Below, piece by piece: positions 1 to 10,387 of a stretch of 64,000 nucleotides of DNA. Position numbers and translations under genes: made by a program. The DNA comes from Opitutus sp. ER46. GTDB lineage: Bacteria > Verrucomicrobiota > Verrucomicrobiia > Opitutales > Opitutaceae. The DNA is taken from the NCBI RefSeq assembly GCF_003054705.1, contig NZ_QAYX01000021.1:372001-436000 (forward strand), written 5' to 3'. Under the pieces are notes generated by a model. That model was not told the origin of the DNA, did no database searches, and saw nothing but the letters and a program-made list of their open reading frames with translations. How positions within the stretch are numbered: position 1 is the first letter of the stretch; each line of letters begins with the position of its first letter.

Positions 1-43
1 TCGATGCGTGGACCCTCGCGGCGCTGCCGGAGACTGACGTGCC

Positions 44-1477
44 TTGGGAGACAACCGCCCCGTGATCACGTTGCCGCCATGGTCCTGGCCTCTGGTCGTG
101 GGCGCACTTGTGGGCGCGCCCCGGACGGCGGTCGCGTTCGGTTTGGAGGATGTCTCGGACCGCTGTCGTGACCACGTCCTCACCACGAAGGAGCACGGCC
201 ACGTGCTGACGAATCTCAACGTCTGGACGCCCGACAGTGGGGCGGTCGTGTACGACACGCGTTCGGCCGACGATCGCTTCGACGGGATCAGGATCGAGGA
301 AGTCGACGTCGTGACCGGCCAGGTCCGTGAGCTCTTCCGCGCCACGGGGGGCGCTCATTGCGGTGCGGTGACCTGCGCGCCCGATGGCTCTCACGTGGTC
401 TTCATCCTCGGTCCCGAGCATCCCACCCCCGACTGGACCTACGGCACGACCCGGCGCTGCGGCTGGATGGTGAGCCGGGCGCAGCCGGGAGCGGGCACCG
501 CGCTCGATGCGGAGGGATACGCCCCGCCATTTGTCGCCGGCGTACTGCGCGGCGGTTCGCATGTGCATGTTTTCAGTCCGGACGGCACCCGCATCAGCTT
601 CACCTACGAAGACGAGGTGTTGGCCCAATTGGACGCCCGGGCAGATGCGCCGGAGCACGACCCGAACCAGCGCAATGTGGGCGTCGCCCTGCTCGACGGC
701 GGCCCGGTGCGAGTGCCTCCCACGCATCCGCGTTCCCACGACGGCTCGGCCTTCTCGGTCCTCGTGACGCGCACGGTGGCAAAACCGCGTCCCGGCTCCG
801 ATGAAATCAGTCGCGCCTTCGAGGAAGGCTGGGTGGGCACGCGCGGCTATCGGAAGCCCGATGGTTCCTGGCAACAGCGGGCGCTCGCCTTCCAAGGCCG
901 GGTGGTGGCGGCGGACGGCCGCGAGCACGCGGAAGTGTTCATCGTCGATCTTCCCGACGATCTGCGGCGTCCCGGTGCGGGCCCGCTCGCGGGCACGACC
1001 ACGCGTCGACCGGCACCGCCCGCCGACGTCCGGCAGCGGCGGCTCACCTTCACCGACACGCGCGAGCGACGGGGGTTGGCCTCCGTACCGAGGCACTGGC
1101 TCCGCTGCGCGCCGGATGGGAGCGCGATTGCTTTTCTGCTGCCGAATGAAGACGGCGCGGCGCAACTCTGGACGGTTTCCCCCAACGGCGGGCCCATGCA
1201 CCCGATCGGCCACGGTGCCCCCGCGGTGGCGTCGACGTTCACCTGGAGCCCCGATGGCCGGTGGATCGCCTGCATTCGCGACGGCAGCGTCTGCGCAACG
1301 GAGGTCGCCAGCGGACGCACCCTTCGGTTGACCGCCCGCCGTGATCCGCCGCACGACCCGCAGCCGTACGCCTGTGTGTTCGCACCCGACGGCCGCCGCA
1401 TTGCCTACACGCGGCGCGTGGGTGAATGGGCGCAGGTGTGCGTGGTCGAGGTCGGTCCGGACCTGCTGTCGCGCTGA
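44..1477 (+). CDS. Secreted TolB-like beta-propeller protein (DUF3748-type)
   Basis: The protein (about 477 residues from a TTG at 44, or 471 from the in-frame GTG at 62) carries an N-terminal hydrophobic stretch (roughly residues 10-32) that looks like a signal peptide, then repeated propeller-blade motifs such as APDGSHVVFI, SPDGTRISFTY, APDGSAIAFLLP, SPDGRWIACI and APDGRRIAYTR. These SPDG-type turns are typical of TolB/WD40-like PD40 blades, and the overall sequence resembles DUF3748 (YidR-like) proteins. An in-frame stop at 35-37 limits the start. No catalytic residues are evident; a periplasmic binding or scaffold role is inference. It lies 15 bases before the sialate O-acetylesterase gene on the same strand, so the two may be cotranscribed. 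Confidence 0.7.
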   Translation: MGDNRPVITLPPWSWPLVVGALVGAPRTAVAFGLEDVSDRCRDHVLTTKEHGHVLTNLNVWTPDSGAVVYDTRSADDRFDGIRIEEVDVVTGQVRELFRATGGAHCGAVTCAPDGSHVVFILGPEHPTPDWTYGTTRRCGWMVSRAQPGAGTALDAEGYAPPFVAGVLRGGSHVHVFSPDGTRISFTYEDEVLAQLDARADAPEHDPNQRNVGVALLDGGPVRVPPTHPRSHDGSAFSVLVTRTVAKPRPGSDEISRAFEEGWVGTRGYRKPDGSWQQRALAFQGRVVAADGREHAEVFIVDLPDDLRRPGAGPLAGTTTRRPAPPADVRQRRLTFTDTRERRGLASVPRHWLRCAPDGSAIAFLLPNEDGAAQLWTVSPNGGPMHPIGHGAPAVASTFTWSPDGRWIACIRDGSVCATEVASGRTLRLTARRDPPHDPQPYACVFAPDGRRIAYTRRVGEWAQVCVVEVGPDLLSR

Positions 1478-1492
1478 GCATTCCTTTTTCCC

Positions 1493-3019
1493 ATGAGAAG
1501 CATCGCCGTTACCTTTCGCCTCACCGCGCTCGCGGTCGGATGGGTTGCCGCGCTGGCGCTCGGCCGGGCCGAGATCACGCTCGCGCCGTTGTTCCGCGAC
1601 GGAGCGGTCGTGCAGCGGGATCAGCCGCTCCCGGTTTGGGGCTGGGCCGCTCCCGGAGAGAACCTGAAGATCACGTTTCATTCCCAGTCGGTCATGACCA
1701 AGGCGGGCGAGGACGGCAGCTGGCTCGCGATGCTGGCGCCGGAGCCAACCGCGGCGCAGCCGGCGCAACTCGTGGTGCAGGGATCAGAAACCCGGCGTGT
1801 CGACGGCATATTGGTCGGCGACGTGTGGCTGTGCTCGGGTCAGTCGAACATGGAGTTCCGCGTTTCCGAGGTGCGCAACGCCGAGCAGGAGATCGCGGCG
1901 GCGACGTTCCCGCTGATCCGGCATTTCAAGATTCCGCATCTCGTGGCGGAGAGGCCGCAGCGCGACTGTCCCGGAGCGTGGGAGACCTGCTCGCCCGAGA
2001 CCGTCGGCGCGTTCACCGCCGTCGGCTTCTTCTTTGCCTGCGAGTATCAGGCGCGGACGGGCGTCCCCATCGGCTTGGTCAACGCGAGCTGGGGCGGGAC
2101 TTTCATCGAGGCTTGGATGAGCCCGCCCGCGCTCGCCGCGGATCCGGCGGCCGCGGCGATTCAAAGCCGCTGGAAAGAGTTCCTGGCCACCTACCCGGAG
2201 CGCGTCGCCGCCCAGGAAAAGGCGACGGCGAAGTGGACGGCCGACGCTGCGGCGGCGAAAGCGGCGGGCAAGGCGTTCAATCGTCGCAAGCCGGTGGCGG
2301 CCGAAGGTCCGGGCAGCCGCTGGATGCCGTCGGGCATCTATCACGCGATGATCGCTCCGCTGCTGCGGGCACGCTTCTGCGGCGTGCTCTGGTATCAGGG
2401 AGAGGCGAACGCGTTGCGGGCGGCTGAATACCAGACGCTGTTTCCGGGCATGATTCGGCAATGGCGGGCCGAACTGGCCGCGCCCGAGCTGCCGTTCTAC
2501 TTCGTGCAACTGGCGAACTATGGCCGGGTGCCGGAGAAGACCGACCAGGCGTGGGCGTTTCTCCGGGAGTCGCAGATGGCGGCGCTCGCGCTGCCGCGAA
2601 CCGGCATGGCGGTGACGCTCGATATCGGCGACGCCACCAACATTCACCCCAAGAACAAGCAGGAGGTCGGGCGCCGGCTGGCGCTCGTGGCCCGGCACCA
2701 GTTGCTCGGCGAAAAGCAGGAGTACTCCGGGCCGTTGTTTGCCGCGGCTCAGCGGGACGGGACGGCCCTGCGGGTGACCTTCACACATGCGGACGGACTC
2801 AGGCTGCGGAATCCCGCGGCGCAGAGCTTTGAGGTGGCGGGGGCGGATCGCGTGTTCGTGCCGGCGGAGGCGAAGGTCGCGGGCGATGCCCTGATCGTTT
2901 CGGCTGCGTCGGTGCCGGCACCGGTGGCGGTGCGCTACGCCTGGCGCAATGCGCCGGATGCGACGCTCTTCAACGCGGCCGGTCTGCCCGCCGCGCCATT
3001 CCGTTCGGACCGCTGGTAG
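1493..3019 (+). CDS. Secreted sialate O-acetylesterase (SASA/SGNH family)
   Basis: 508 residues with a clear signal peptide (residues 1 to about 25, ending ALALGRAE). Residues 30-105 form the N-terminal beta-sandwich seen in SASA esterases. The nucleophile motif CSGQSNMEF places the catalytic serine near residue 118, and the C-terminal block NIHPKNKQEVGRRLAL near residue 381 supplies the catalytic histidine region. Family members remove O-acetyl groups from sialic acids or from plant polysaccharides; in a genome of this type the latter is at least as likely. The export signal places it in the periplasm or outside. It starts a run of sugar genes (kinase at 3049, isomerase at 4712, LacI regulator at 6426), which suggests deacetylation of a glycan whose sugar is then taken up and phosphorylated. 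Confidence 0.88.
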   Translation: MRSIAVTFRLTALAVGWVAALALGRAEITLAPLFRDGAVVQRDQPLPVWGWAAPGENLKITFHSQSVMTKAGEDGSWLAMLAPEPTAAQPAQLVVQGSETRRVDGILVGDVWLCSGQSNMEFRVSEVRNAEQEIAAATFPLIRHFKIPHLVAERPQRDCPGAWETCSPETVGAFTAVGFFFACEYQARTGVPIGLVNASWGGTFIEAWMSPPALAADPAAAAIQSRWKEFLATYPERVAAQEKATAKWTADAAAAKAAGKAFNRRKPVAAEGPGSRWMPSGIYHAMIAPLLRARFCGVLWYQGEANALRAAEYQTLFPGMIRQWRAELAAPELPFYFVQLANYGRVPEKTDQAWAFLRESQMAALALPRTGMAVTLDIGDATNIHPKNKQEVGRRLALVARHQLLGEKQEYSGPLFAAAQRDGTALRVTFTHADGLRLRNPAAQSFEVAGADRVFVPAEAKVAGDALIVSAASVPAPVAVRYAWRNAPDATLFNAAGLPAAPFRSDRW

Positions 3020-3048
3020 CCCGCCGCTGCCATGCCTGATTATTTCGC

Positions 3049-4701
3049 ATGAAGTACTTTCTTGGCCTTGATGTGGGAACAGGAAGCGCCCGGGCCGGTG
3101 TTTTCACCGGCAAGGGCGTGCGGCTGGGTTCGGCCAGCGCACCGATTCGCCTGTGGAAGCCGGCGCCGGACCACGTCGAGCAATCGAGCGAGGATATCTG
3201 GCGCGCGTGCCGGGTCGCGGTGCAACAGGCGCTGCGTGCAGCGGGGCTCAACGGCGATGCGATCGACGGCATCGGCTTTGATGCGACCTGTTCGCTCGTG
3301 GCGATCGACGCCGAGGGGAAGCCCGTGTCCATCAGCACCACCGGACGCGCCGAGCAGAACGTGATGGTCTGGATGGATCATCGTGCGACCGCGCAGGCGG
3401 AGCGGATCAACGCCACGCGGCATGCAGTCCTGCGTTACGTCGGCGGTGCGGTTTCGCCGGAAATGCAGACCCCGAAGCTCCTTTGGCTGAAGGAGAGTCT
3501 GCCGACCCACTGGAGACGGACGGCGCAGTTTTTCGACTTGGCCGACTACCTGACCTATCGCGCCACGGGCGACGCCACGCGGTCGCTGTGTACCGTCGTC
3601 TGCAAATGGACTTATCTCGGCCACGCCGGACTTGATGGCTCGGGTTGGGATCGGGACTTCTTCCGCCAGGTGGGACTGGACGAACTGGTGGACGACGGGT
3701 TTGCGCGGATCGGAGCGCGGATCCGCCCGATGGGACAACCTCTGGGCCGTGGGCTTACCGCGACCGCGGCCCGCGAACTCGGGCTGCGGGCCGGCACGCC
3801 CGTCGGCGTCGGTATCATCGATGCGCATGCGGGCGGGATCGGGCTGCTCGGGACCAGCGCGGGCCAAGGGCGGCTCCGCGCGGCGGACCTCAACCGCCGG
3901 CTCGCGCTGATCGGCGGCACGTCGTCCTGTCACATGGCGGTCTCACGCGAGCCGCGTTTCGTGCGAGGAATCTGGGGGCCCTACTATTCGGCGATGCTGC
4001 CCGGGTTTTGGCTGACCGAAGGCGGGCAGTCCGCGACCGGCGCGCTGATCGATCACATCGTCTTTTCCCATGCTGCGGCCGGGGTGCTCAAGCTGGAGGC
4101 CCGGCGGCAGTCGCGAACCGTGTACGAAGTGCTCAACGCGCGGGTCGAGGCTCTGGGCAAAGCCGCCGGTCTGCCCTCCTCGTCGTTGCTCACGCGCGAG
4201 TTGCACGTCCTGCCCGACTTCCATGGCAACCGCTCGCCGCGGAGCGATCCGACGCTCCGTGGCGTGGTGTCCGGCCTGTCGCTGTCCGCCACGCTCGACG
4301 ACCTTGCCCGGCTGTATCTGGCGACGATCCAGGCCGTGGCCTACGGCACCCGGCACATCATCGCGGAGATGAACCGGAAGGGCTACGCGATCGACACCGT
4401 CCTCGTCTGTGGCGGCGGGAGCAAAAATCCCCTTTTCCTGCGCGAGCATGCCACCATCACCGGTTGCCGGCTGATTCTGCCGCGGGAGCCGGAGTCTGTC
4501 CTGCTCGGCTCCGCCATCCTCGGCGCGGCGGCGGCCGGCGGCGGAAAACTGCCGGCGCTAATGGTGGCGATGTCGGGCGAGGGGAGGGCGGTCGAGCCGG
4601 CCGGCGGAGCGGTCGCCGGGTACCACGAAGCCAAATATCGCGTTTTTCACCGGCTGCACCGCGACTTCCTCGCGGCGCGGCGCCTGATGCAAGCCAGGTG
4701 A
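3049..4701 (+). CDS. FGGY-family pentulose kinase (ribulokinase-like)
   Basis: 550 residues, the usual FGGY length. The N-terminal phosphate-binding signature [13 protein letters not shown] (residues 7-19) is the variant found in the ribulokinase/YDR109C-type branch rather than in xylulokinases. [12 protein letters not shown] and [10 protein letters not shown] (substrate site of FGGY kinases) follow, and the C-terminal half has [16 protein letters not shown], the adenosine-binding segment. It should phosphorylate a ketopentose or related ketose using ATP in the cytoplasm; the exact sugar cannot be read from sequence. It sits 10 bases before a fucose/arabinose isomerase-like gene, the usual order for an isomerase-kinase pathway. 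The start ATG at 3049 has no good Shine-Dalgarno, as for most genes here. Confidence 0.87.
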   Translation: MKYFLGLDVGTGSARAGVFTGKGVRLGSASAPIRLWKPAPDHVEQSSEDIWRACRVAVQQALRAAGLNGDAIDGIGFDATCSLVAIDAEGKPVSISTTGRAEQNVMVWMDHRATAQAERINATRHAVLRYVGGAVSPEMQTPKLLWLKESLPTHWRRTAQFFDLADYLTYRATGDATRSLCTVVCKWTYLGHAGLDGSGWDRDFFRQVGLDELVDDGFARIGARIRPMGQPLGRGLTATAARELGLRAGTPVGVGIIDAHAGGIGLLGTSAGQGRLRAADLNRRLALIGGTSSCHMAVSREPRFVRGIWGPYYSAMLPGFWLTEGGQSATGALIDHIVFSHAAAGVLKLEARRQSRTVYEVLNARVEALGKAAGLPSSSLLTRELHVLPDFHGNRSPRSDPTLRGVVSGLSLSATLDDLARLYLATIQAVAYGTRHIIAEMNRKGYAIDTVLVCGGGSKNPLFLREHATITGCRLILPREPESVLLGSAILGAAAAGGGKLPALMVAMSGEGRAVEPAGGAVAGYHEAKYRVFHRLHRDFLAARRLMQAR

Positions 4702-4711
4702 TCCTGTTTCT

Positions 4712-6331
4712 ATGACTATGAAAACCGTTCTCTTGGTCGCGAGTGGCGACCTTCGTCAGTCGGCCAATGAAGTCTGCTGGCCTGCGCAGCACGCGATGGA
4801 GCAGTCATTGGCTCGGGCGGTGACCAAGCTCGGGTGCAAGCTGGTCCGGGCGCATCCCTACAAACCCGATCTGCAGCACGGATTCATCGCCTCGCAGAAG
4901 GAAGGTATGGAAGTGTTTTCCCGGATCGATCCGGAGGCGCCCTTGATCGTGGCGGAGGCGGTCTGGCAATACTCGCATCATGTGCTGCCCGGCCTGATCT
5001 CCCATCGCGGACCGATCCTCACTGTCGCGAACTGGAGCGGCCAGTGGCCGGGCCTCGTCGGCATGCTGAATCTCAACGGCTCGCTGACGAAGGCCGGCGT
5101 CCGCTACTCGACGCTCTGGAGCGAGGACTTCACGGATGCGTTCTTCCTCGGAGGGCTGGAGCGCTGGCTCCGGACCGGGACTTGCCGCCATCGCCTGACG
5201 CATGTGCACCCGTTCTCGGCGGCGCGGGTGCCGAAGGAGGCGCAGGCCGTGGCGCGGCCGATCGCCGAGGACCTTCGTCGCAACAAGAGCATCATGGGCG
5301 TGTTCGACGAAGGCTGCATGGGCATGTTCAACGCGATCATCCCGGACCGCCTCCTGTTCTCGACCGGCGTGTACAAGGAACGCCTGTCGCAGTCGGCGTT
5401 GTACTACGCGACCACCTTTGTGCCCGATGACGACGCGCTGGCGGTTTACGAGTGGCTCCAGGCCAAGGGGCTGAAATTCCACTTTGGCCGGGACGAAGCG
5501 ACGGAGCTGACGGAGAACCAGGTGCTGGCGCAGTGCCGGCTGTACGTCGCGGCGCTGCGCCTCGCCGACGACTTCGGCTGCGAGGCGATCGGCATCCAGT
5601 ACCAGCAAGGGTTGAAGGACCTCCTTCCGGCCAGCGACCTGGCCGAGGGTTTGCTGAACAACGCGAGCCGGCCGCCGGTGAAGAATGCTGCCGGCCAGGT
5701 GATCCGCCGCGGCGCGCCGCTTACGCATTTCAACGAGGCTGACGAATGCGCCGGGCTCGATGGCATCTTCACGAGCCGCGTCCACCGCGCGCTCCGCCAG
5801 CCGGTGGAGAACACGCTGCACGACCTCCGCTGGGGCGACTGGGATCGGAGCGGCTCCACCAAGGATTACGTCTGGGTTCTCCTGATCTCCGGCGCCGCCC
5901 CGGCGGCGCATCACATCGGCGGCTATCGCGGCAGTGAATCGTACCGCCAGCCGCCGATGTACTTCCGGCTGGGCGGCGGCACGCTGTGCGGCGTGGCGCA
6001 TCCGGGCGAAATCGTCTGGAGCCGCATCTACGTCGAGGACGACCGGCTCAAGCTCGACCTCGGTCGCGGCCGGGTGGCGAGGTTGCCCAAGGCCGAGACG
6101 GAGCGGCGCTGGAAGGCAACCTGCGCCGAATGGCCGATCATGCATGCGGTGACCTACGGTGTCTCGCGGGACCAGATGATGGCGCGTCACAAGGCCAACC
6201 ACGTCCACGTCGCCTATGCCAACAGCGCGGCGGAGGCGGATCTCGCGGCCTACGCCAAGGCGGCGCTGGCGAACGAGCTCGGGCTCGAGGTCAACTTCTG
6301 CGGAACCAAGGCGGATGGCGCTGCGTTTTAA
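4712..6331 (+). CDS. L-fucose/L-arabinose isomerase-like protein
   Basis: 539 residues with the domain pattern of L-fucose isomerase: an N-terminal Rossmann-like part ([10 protein letters not shown] near residue 5), a middle part with [16 protein letters not shown], and a C-terminal barrel with [14 protein letters not shown] and [11 protein letters not shown]. The acidic residues in the middle blocks and the late histidines match the positions of the E/D/H metal ligands in FucI, so Mn-dependent aldose-ketose isomerisation is likely. The true sugar may not be fucose. ATGs at 4712 and 4718 are both possible starts. The gene follows the FGGY kinase after 10 bases and precedes the LacI regulator by 94 bases. 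Confidence 0.75.
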   Translation: MTMKTVLLVASGDLRQSANEVCWPAQHAMEQSLARAVTKLGCKLVRAHPYKPDLQHGFIASQKEGMEVFSRIDPEAPLIVAEAVWQYSHHVLPGLISHRGPILTVANWSGQWPGLVGMLNLNGSLTKAGVRYSTLWSEDFTDAFFLGGLERWLRTGTCRHRLTHVHPFSAARVPKEAQAVARPIAEDLRRNKSIMGVFDEGCMGMFNAIIPDRLLFSTGVYKERLSQSALYYATTFVPDDDALAVYEWLQAKGLKFHFGRDEATELTENQVLAQCRLYVAALRLADDFGCEAIGIQYQQGLKDLLPASDLAEGLLNNASRPPVKNAAGQVIRRGAPLTHFNEADECAGLDGIFTSRVHRALRQPVENTLHDLRWGDWDRSGSTKDYVWVLLISGAAPAAHHIGGYRGSESYRQPPMYFRLGGGTLCGVAHPGEIVWSRIYVEDDRLKLDLGRGRVARLPKAETERRWKATCAEWPIMHAVTYGVSRDQMMARHKANHVHVAYANSAAEADLAAYAKAALANELGLEVNFCGTKADGAAF

Positions 6332-6425
6332 AGACGTCCCCGGCCTTTGGGGGCGCGGTTCGACGACCTGGTCACGGCCGATGCCGGCCTTGTCAGGGGG
6401 GCTGTACGTGCCGCAGAGATAGACC

Positions 6426-7466
6426 ATGGCTGACGCGAAGAGTCCCCCGGTCACGATCCGCACGATCGCTCAGCATGTGGGCGTGTCCAACGCCACCGTC
6501 TCCTCGGTGCTGGCCAACCGGCACGAGGAGCGGCGGGTCGCCCCGGCCACCGTCGAACGCGTGCGCCAGGCCGTGCGCGAGCTCGGCTACGTCCCCAATC
6601 TCACCGCCCGCCGCCTGCGCACCAACGATCCCGGCGTGCGCCAGTATGACCTGGGCATCCTCACGACATTCGAGGCTCCGCTGCCGCTCGTGAGCAGCCT
6701 GCTGCGGGAGGTGCAGCGTGCGATCGATCGCCGGGCCGGTCCCGGCCGGCAGTACTCGGTCTCGATCGACATGTTTCACGCCGGTCGGCTGAAGGAGCTG
6801 CGCGGGCTCTTCAACGCCAGCCGGTTCAACGGCGTGATCCTCACCAACACGCTGCCGGCCGACGATGCGTTTCTCTCCGCCACGACGCTGCCGTATCCTG
6901 CCGTCGTGCTAGGCCGGCGGCTCCCGACCTACACCTGTGTCCTCGATGCGCCGGGAGAAATCGGCCGGCGGGTGGCGGGCCTCCTGCTCCGCGGCGGCCG
7001 GACGCGTCCGGTGGTGCTGGTGCCGCCGACGTTGACGCAGAGCACCGCCGACCGCGTGGCGTCTTTTGCCGAGGCGGCGCGCCTGCAGACCGGCGAGGAG
7101 CCGCGCCGGATCACCGCGGGCGGCTTTGCGCCGGCGACGGCCGAGCGGGCCGTCCGGGAAGCCTTGCGGCGCGACTCCCGGCCGTTCGACGCGCTGTTTT
7201 CAGTCACCGATTCGCTGGCGCTCGGAGCGTACCAGGCGATCAAGCACGCGAACCGTCGCATCCCCGCGGAGATCGCCATGGTGGGCGTCGGTGACGACGA
7301 CCGCTCCGAGTATTTCGATCCGCCGCTGACGTGCGTCGGCCCCGACAACGACCAGATCGTGCACCAGGTCGTCGGGCAGCTCTTCAAGCTCATGGGCGAA
7401 CGTGTCGCCGCCCAGCCGGCCGAGATCTTCGTGCCGCCGATCGTCACCATCCGCGACTCGACCTGA
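6426..7466 (+). CDS. LacI-family transcriptional repressor
   Basis: 346 residues. Residues about 9-55 are a LacI helix-turn-helix (TIRTIAQHVGVSNATVSSVL, then the hinge helix region LGYVPNLTARRLR). The rest is a periplasmic-binding-protein-like sugar sensor ending with the typical VGVGDDDRSEYFDPPLTCV block and a C-terminal segment resembling QVVGQLFKLM. The family binds palindromic operators and is released by a sugar effector. Its place directly after the isomerase and kinase suggests it controls that cluster and senses its sugar; no convincing operator palindrome was located by eye. Confidence 0.9.
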   Translation: MADAKSPPVTIRTIAQHVGVSNATVSSVLANRHEERRVAPATVERVRQAVRELGYVPNLTARRLRTNDPGVRQYDLGILTTFEAPLPLVSSLLREVQRAIDRRAGPGRQYSVSIDMFHAGRLKELRGLFNASRFNGVILTNTLPADDAFLSATTLPYPAVVLGRRLPTYTCVLDAPGEIGRRVAGLLLRGGRTRPVVLVPPTLTQSTADRVASFAEAARLQTGEEPRRITAGGFAPATAERAVREALRRDSRPFDALFSVTDSLALGAYQAIKHANRRIPAEIAMVGVGDDDRSEYFDPPLTCVGPDNDQIVHQVVGQLFKLMGERVAAQPAEIFVPPIVTIRDST

Positions 7467-7507
7467 CCGCCCGCCGCTCCGAAGCGGGGCGGCCCCCCTT
7501 TGTCTTT

Positions 7508-9457
7508 ATGTATCGATACCTCGTCTGCCTCTTGTTCCTCACCGTTGCCGGAGTATCGGCTCCGCACAACCAGCTCTCCCGCCTGCAGTACAACCAACCC
7601 GGGACCGTCTCGGATCTCGGCGTCGGCTTGTGGGCGTGGCCGCTGCCGATGGACTACAACGGGGACGGCCTCATGGATCTCGTGGTCGTGTGCACGGACC
7701 GTCCCTACAACGGCGCCTATTTCTTCGAGAACACCGGCACCATCGACATTGCCACTGGCCTGCCGCTCATGAAACCAGCGGTCCGCCTCGGCAAGTCGGC
7801 ACCGTCACCGCAGGTCTCGTACGTGAACGGGCGCCCGGTGGTGACGACGACGGGAACGGTCTATCCCAATTTCCTGCGCTCTGCCTTCGAGCATCCCCAA
7901 GCGTTGGCCGCGACCGACCCGGTGCCGGCAAAGGCCCGGGTGCGGGCGAAGCAGTGGCGGTTTGTGGATTACGACGGGGACGGCCGGACCGATCTCGTCG
8001 TCGGCGTCGATTACTGGAGCGACTATGGCGAGGTCTCACCCAAGGTGTCGCAGTGGAGCGACCAGGGCGAATGGAAGACCGGTCCGTTGCGCGGCCAGGT
8101 CTATTTCCTGCGCAACGTCGGGACGGAGTCGGCACCCCGCTATGCCGAGCCGATCCAGCTCAAGACGCAGGACGATCGCTGGCTGGAGACGTACGGACAG
8201 CCCTCGCCGTCGTTCGGCGATTTCGACGGCGACGGTGACCTGGACCTCGTGTGCGGGGAGTTCCTCGATGGCTTCACCTATTTCGAGAACGTCGGCACGC
8301 GCACCAATCCGGTCTATGCTCCGGGTCGCGCGATCACCGTGGGCGGTGTGCCGCTCCACATGGACCTGTGCATGATCACGCCCACGGCGGTGGACTTCGA
8401 CGGCGACGGCATCCTCGACCTGGTGTGTGGCGACGAAGACGGACGCGTGGCGCTGCTGCGCGGGACGGGAAAGCGGGTCGATGGCATCCCGCAGTTCGTG
8501 CCGCCGGTGTATTTCCGGCAGATCGCCACCGACGTTAAGTTCGGCGCGCTCGCGATCCCCTGTGCCGTCGATTGGGACGGCGACGGACTGGAGGATCTCA
8601 TCGTCGGCGACAGCGCCGGTTATGTCGGCTTCATCAAGAACCTCGGCGGCACGACGCCTCGTTGGGCGCTCCCGGTGTATCTCACGGCGGCCGGCAAGGT
8701 GATTCGTGAACAGGCGGGACCCAATGGCTCGATCCAAGGCCCGGCGGAACGGAAGTGGGGCTACACCAACCCAAGCGTCGCCGACTGGGATGGCGACGGC
8801 CTGCCGGATCTGATCACCAACGGGATCTGGGGCCGGATCGTCTGGTACCGCAACGTCGGGACGCGGACGGACCCGAAGCTCGCCGCCGCGCAGCCGATCG
8901 AGGTGGCGTGGTCCGGACCGACGCCGAAGCCGGCCTGGAACTGGTGGCAGCCGCAGGGTCGCGAGTTGGTGACGCAGTGGCGCAGCACGCCTCTGGCGAT
9001 CGATCTCAACCACGACGGCCTGACCGACCTGGTCACCTTGGACACGGAGGGCTATCTCGCCTTCTTCGAGCGGCGACGGACGCCCTCCGGGGCGTTGGAA
9101 CTGCTGCCGCCGCAGCGGGCGTTTCAGGTGGTCAACGCGGACGGGAGTCGTACCGCGCTGCGCGTGGCCGAGAAGACCGGCGGAGGCAGTGGACGCCGGA
9201 CGTTCTGCTTCGCGGACTGGGATGGCGACGGGAAGGCCGACCTTCTGATCAACGGCGTGAACGCCGATTTCTTCCGGAACGTCGGCGAAAAACCGGGTGA
9301 GTGGGTGTTCAAGAATGAAGGCCCGGTCGATCCCGAGCGCCTCGCCGGGCACAACACCGGTGTGACGGTCGTGCACTGGGCGAAGAACGGCGCCCCCGAC
9401 CTGCTGATCGGCGCCGAAGACGGCCGCCTCTACCACCTGCCGAATCCAGCGCGCTGA
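7508..9457 (+). CDS. Secreted FG-GAP/VCBS repeat protein
   Basis: 649 residues from the ATG at 7508, chosen because it begins a signal peptide (YRYLVCLLFLTVAGVSA). The body consists of repeated calcium-binding turns followed by a beta strand: DYNGDGLMDLVVV, DYDGDGRTDLVVG, DFDGDGDLDLVCG, DFDGDGILDLVCG, DWDGDGLEDLIVG, DWDGDGLPDLITN, DLNHDGLTDLVTL and DWDGDGKADLLIN, i.e. eight FG-GAP blades, compatible with an integrin-like propeller. Such proteins bind Ca2+ and polysaccharide or protein partners at the cell surface. It lies 41 bases after the LacI gene and may be the surface partner of the same sugar-use cluster. No enzyme domain is visible. Confidence 0.85.
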   Translation: MYRYLVCLLFLTVAGVSAPHNQLSRLQYNQPGTVSDLGVGLWAWPLPMDYNGDGLMDLVVVCTDRPYNGAYFFENTGTIDIATGLPLMKPAVRLGKSAPSPQVSYVNGRPVVTTTGTVYPNFLRSAFEHPQALAATDPVPAKARVRAKQWRFVDYDGDGRTDLVVGVDYWSDYGEVSPKVSQWSDQGEWKTGPLRGQVYFLRNVGTESAPRYAEPIQLKTQDDRWLETYGQPSPSFGDFDGDGDLDLVCGEFLDGFTYFENVGTRTNPVYAPGRAITVGGVPLHMDLCMITPTAVDFDGDGILDLVCGDEDGRVALLRGTGKRVDGIPQFVPPVYFRQIATDVKFGALAIPCAVDWDGDGLEDLIVGDSAGYVGFIKNLGGTTPRWALPVYLTAAGKVIREQAGPNGSIQGPAERKWGYTNPSVADWDGDGLPDLITNGIWGRIVWYRNVGTRTDPKLAAAQPIEVAWSGPTPKPAWNWWQPQGRELVTQWRSTPLAIDLNHDGLTDLVTLDTEGYLAFFERRRTPSGALELLPPQRAFQVVNADGSRTALRVAEKTGGGSGRRTFCFADWDGDGKADLLINGVNADFFRNVGEKPGEWVFKNEGPVDPERLAGHNTGVTVVHWAKNGAPDLLIGAEDGRLYHLPNPAR

Positions 9458-9632
9458 CGCGCGCAGTCGAGCGTCTGAAGGACCAGATTGAAGGACGCGA
9501 CGGTGTCCTCGATCGTGAGCCAGCCTCCGTCATGCCGGTGGCGCTGGCGGTCCATCAGGCCGCTCGCTGCGCGGTCCGGCGGCGCCCGCGCGTGGATTGC
9601 CAACGGGCGGAACGTGGCTGTTGTGAACGGCG

Positions 9633-10301
9633 ATGACCCGAGCTGAACGTGCCGCGCTGATCGACCGACGGTTGGCGGAGTTGTACCCCGATCCCGCGAT
9701 CCCGCTGGCGCACAAGGATGCGTTCACCCTGCTGATTGCGGTGCTGCTGTCGGCGCACACGACGGATAAGTCCGTGAACCGGGTGACGCCGGAGCTCTTC
9801 GCGCGGGCCGATACCGCGGCGAAGATGGCGCAGGTGCCGGTGGAGGAGATCCAGCGGATCATCCGCCCGGTGGGGCTATCGCCGACGAAGGCCAAGGCGA
9901 TCGCGGCGCTTTCCCGGATCCTGGTGGAGAAACATGGCGGCGAGGTGCCGGCGAGTTTCGAGGCGCTGGAGGAGCTGCCGGGGGTGGGGCACAAGACGGC
10001 CAGTGTCGTGATGGTGCAGGCGTTCGGCGTGCCGGCGTTCCCGGTGGACACGCACATCCACCGGCTGGCGGAGCGCTGGGGCCTGAGCAACGGCCGCAGC
10101 GTGGAGCAGACGGAGACCGACCTGAAGGCGCTGTTTCCCCGCGAGCACTGGAGCGCGCTGCACCTGCGCTTCATCTACTACGGGCGCGAGCACTGCACCG
10201 CGCGCGGCTGCGACGGCACCACTTGTGAGATCTGCCGAACGGTCTTTCCGCCGCGGGCGAAGGCGGCTGGAAAACCCGTCGCGAAGGCAGTACGAAAATG
10301 A
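9633..10301 (+). CDS. nth: Endonuclease III (DNA glycosylase/AP lyase)
   Basis: 222 residues. The helix-hairpin-helix motif ELPGVGHKTASVV (about residues 115-127) contains the catalytic lysine, and VDTHIHRLAERWG carries the catalytic aspartate at about residue 139, both as in E. coli Nth (K120, D138). The enzyme removes oxidised pyrimidines from DNA and cuts the abasic site. The C-terminal iron-sulfur segment differs from E. coli: cysteines are in HCTARGCDGTTCEICRTVF, i.e. C-x4-C-x4-C-x2-C, not C-x6-C-x2-C-x5-C. The gene stands alone, 175 bases after the FG-GAP gene. Confidence 0.92.
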   Translation: MTRAERAALIDRRLAELYPDPAIPLAHKDAFTLLIAVLLSAHTTDKSVNRVTPELFARADTAAKMAQVPVEEIQRIIRPVGLSPTKAKAIAALSRILVEKHGGEVPASFEALEELPGVGHKTASVVMVQAFGVPAFPVDTHIHRLAERWGLSNGRSVEQTETDLKALFPREHWSALHLRFIYYGREHCTARGCDGTTCEICRTVFPPRAKAAGKPVAKAVRK

Positions 10302-10387
10302 AGTAAGGCGATCGTCAGAATAGACACCGCGTGCACGGGATGTCTGGCTCGGCGTGACCCACACGTTGTCGCCCCCCCCCGTTCCCT

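Noticed and set aside
4805-6463. 552-codon minus frame opposite the isomerase
   Set aside because: No motif, biased composition; the + gene has metal-ligand blocks.
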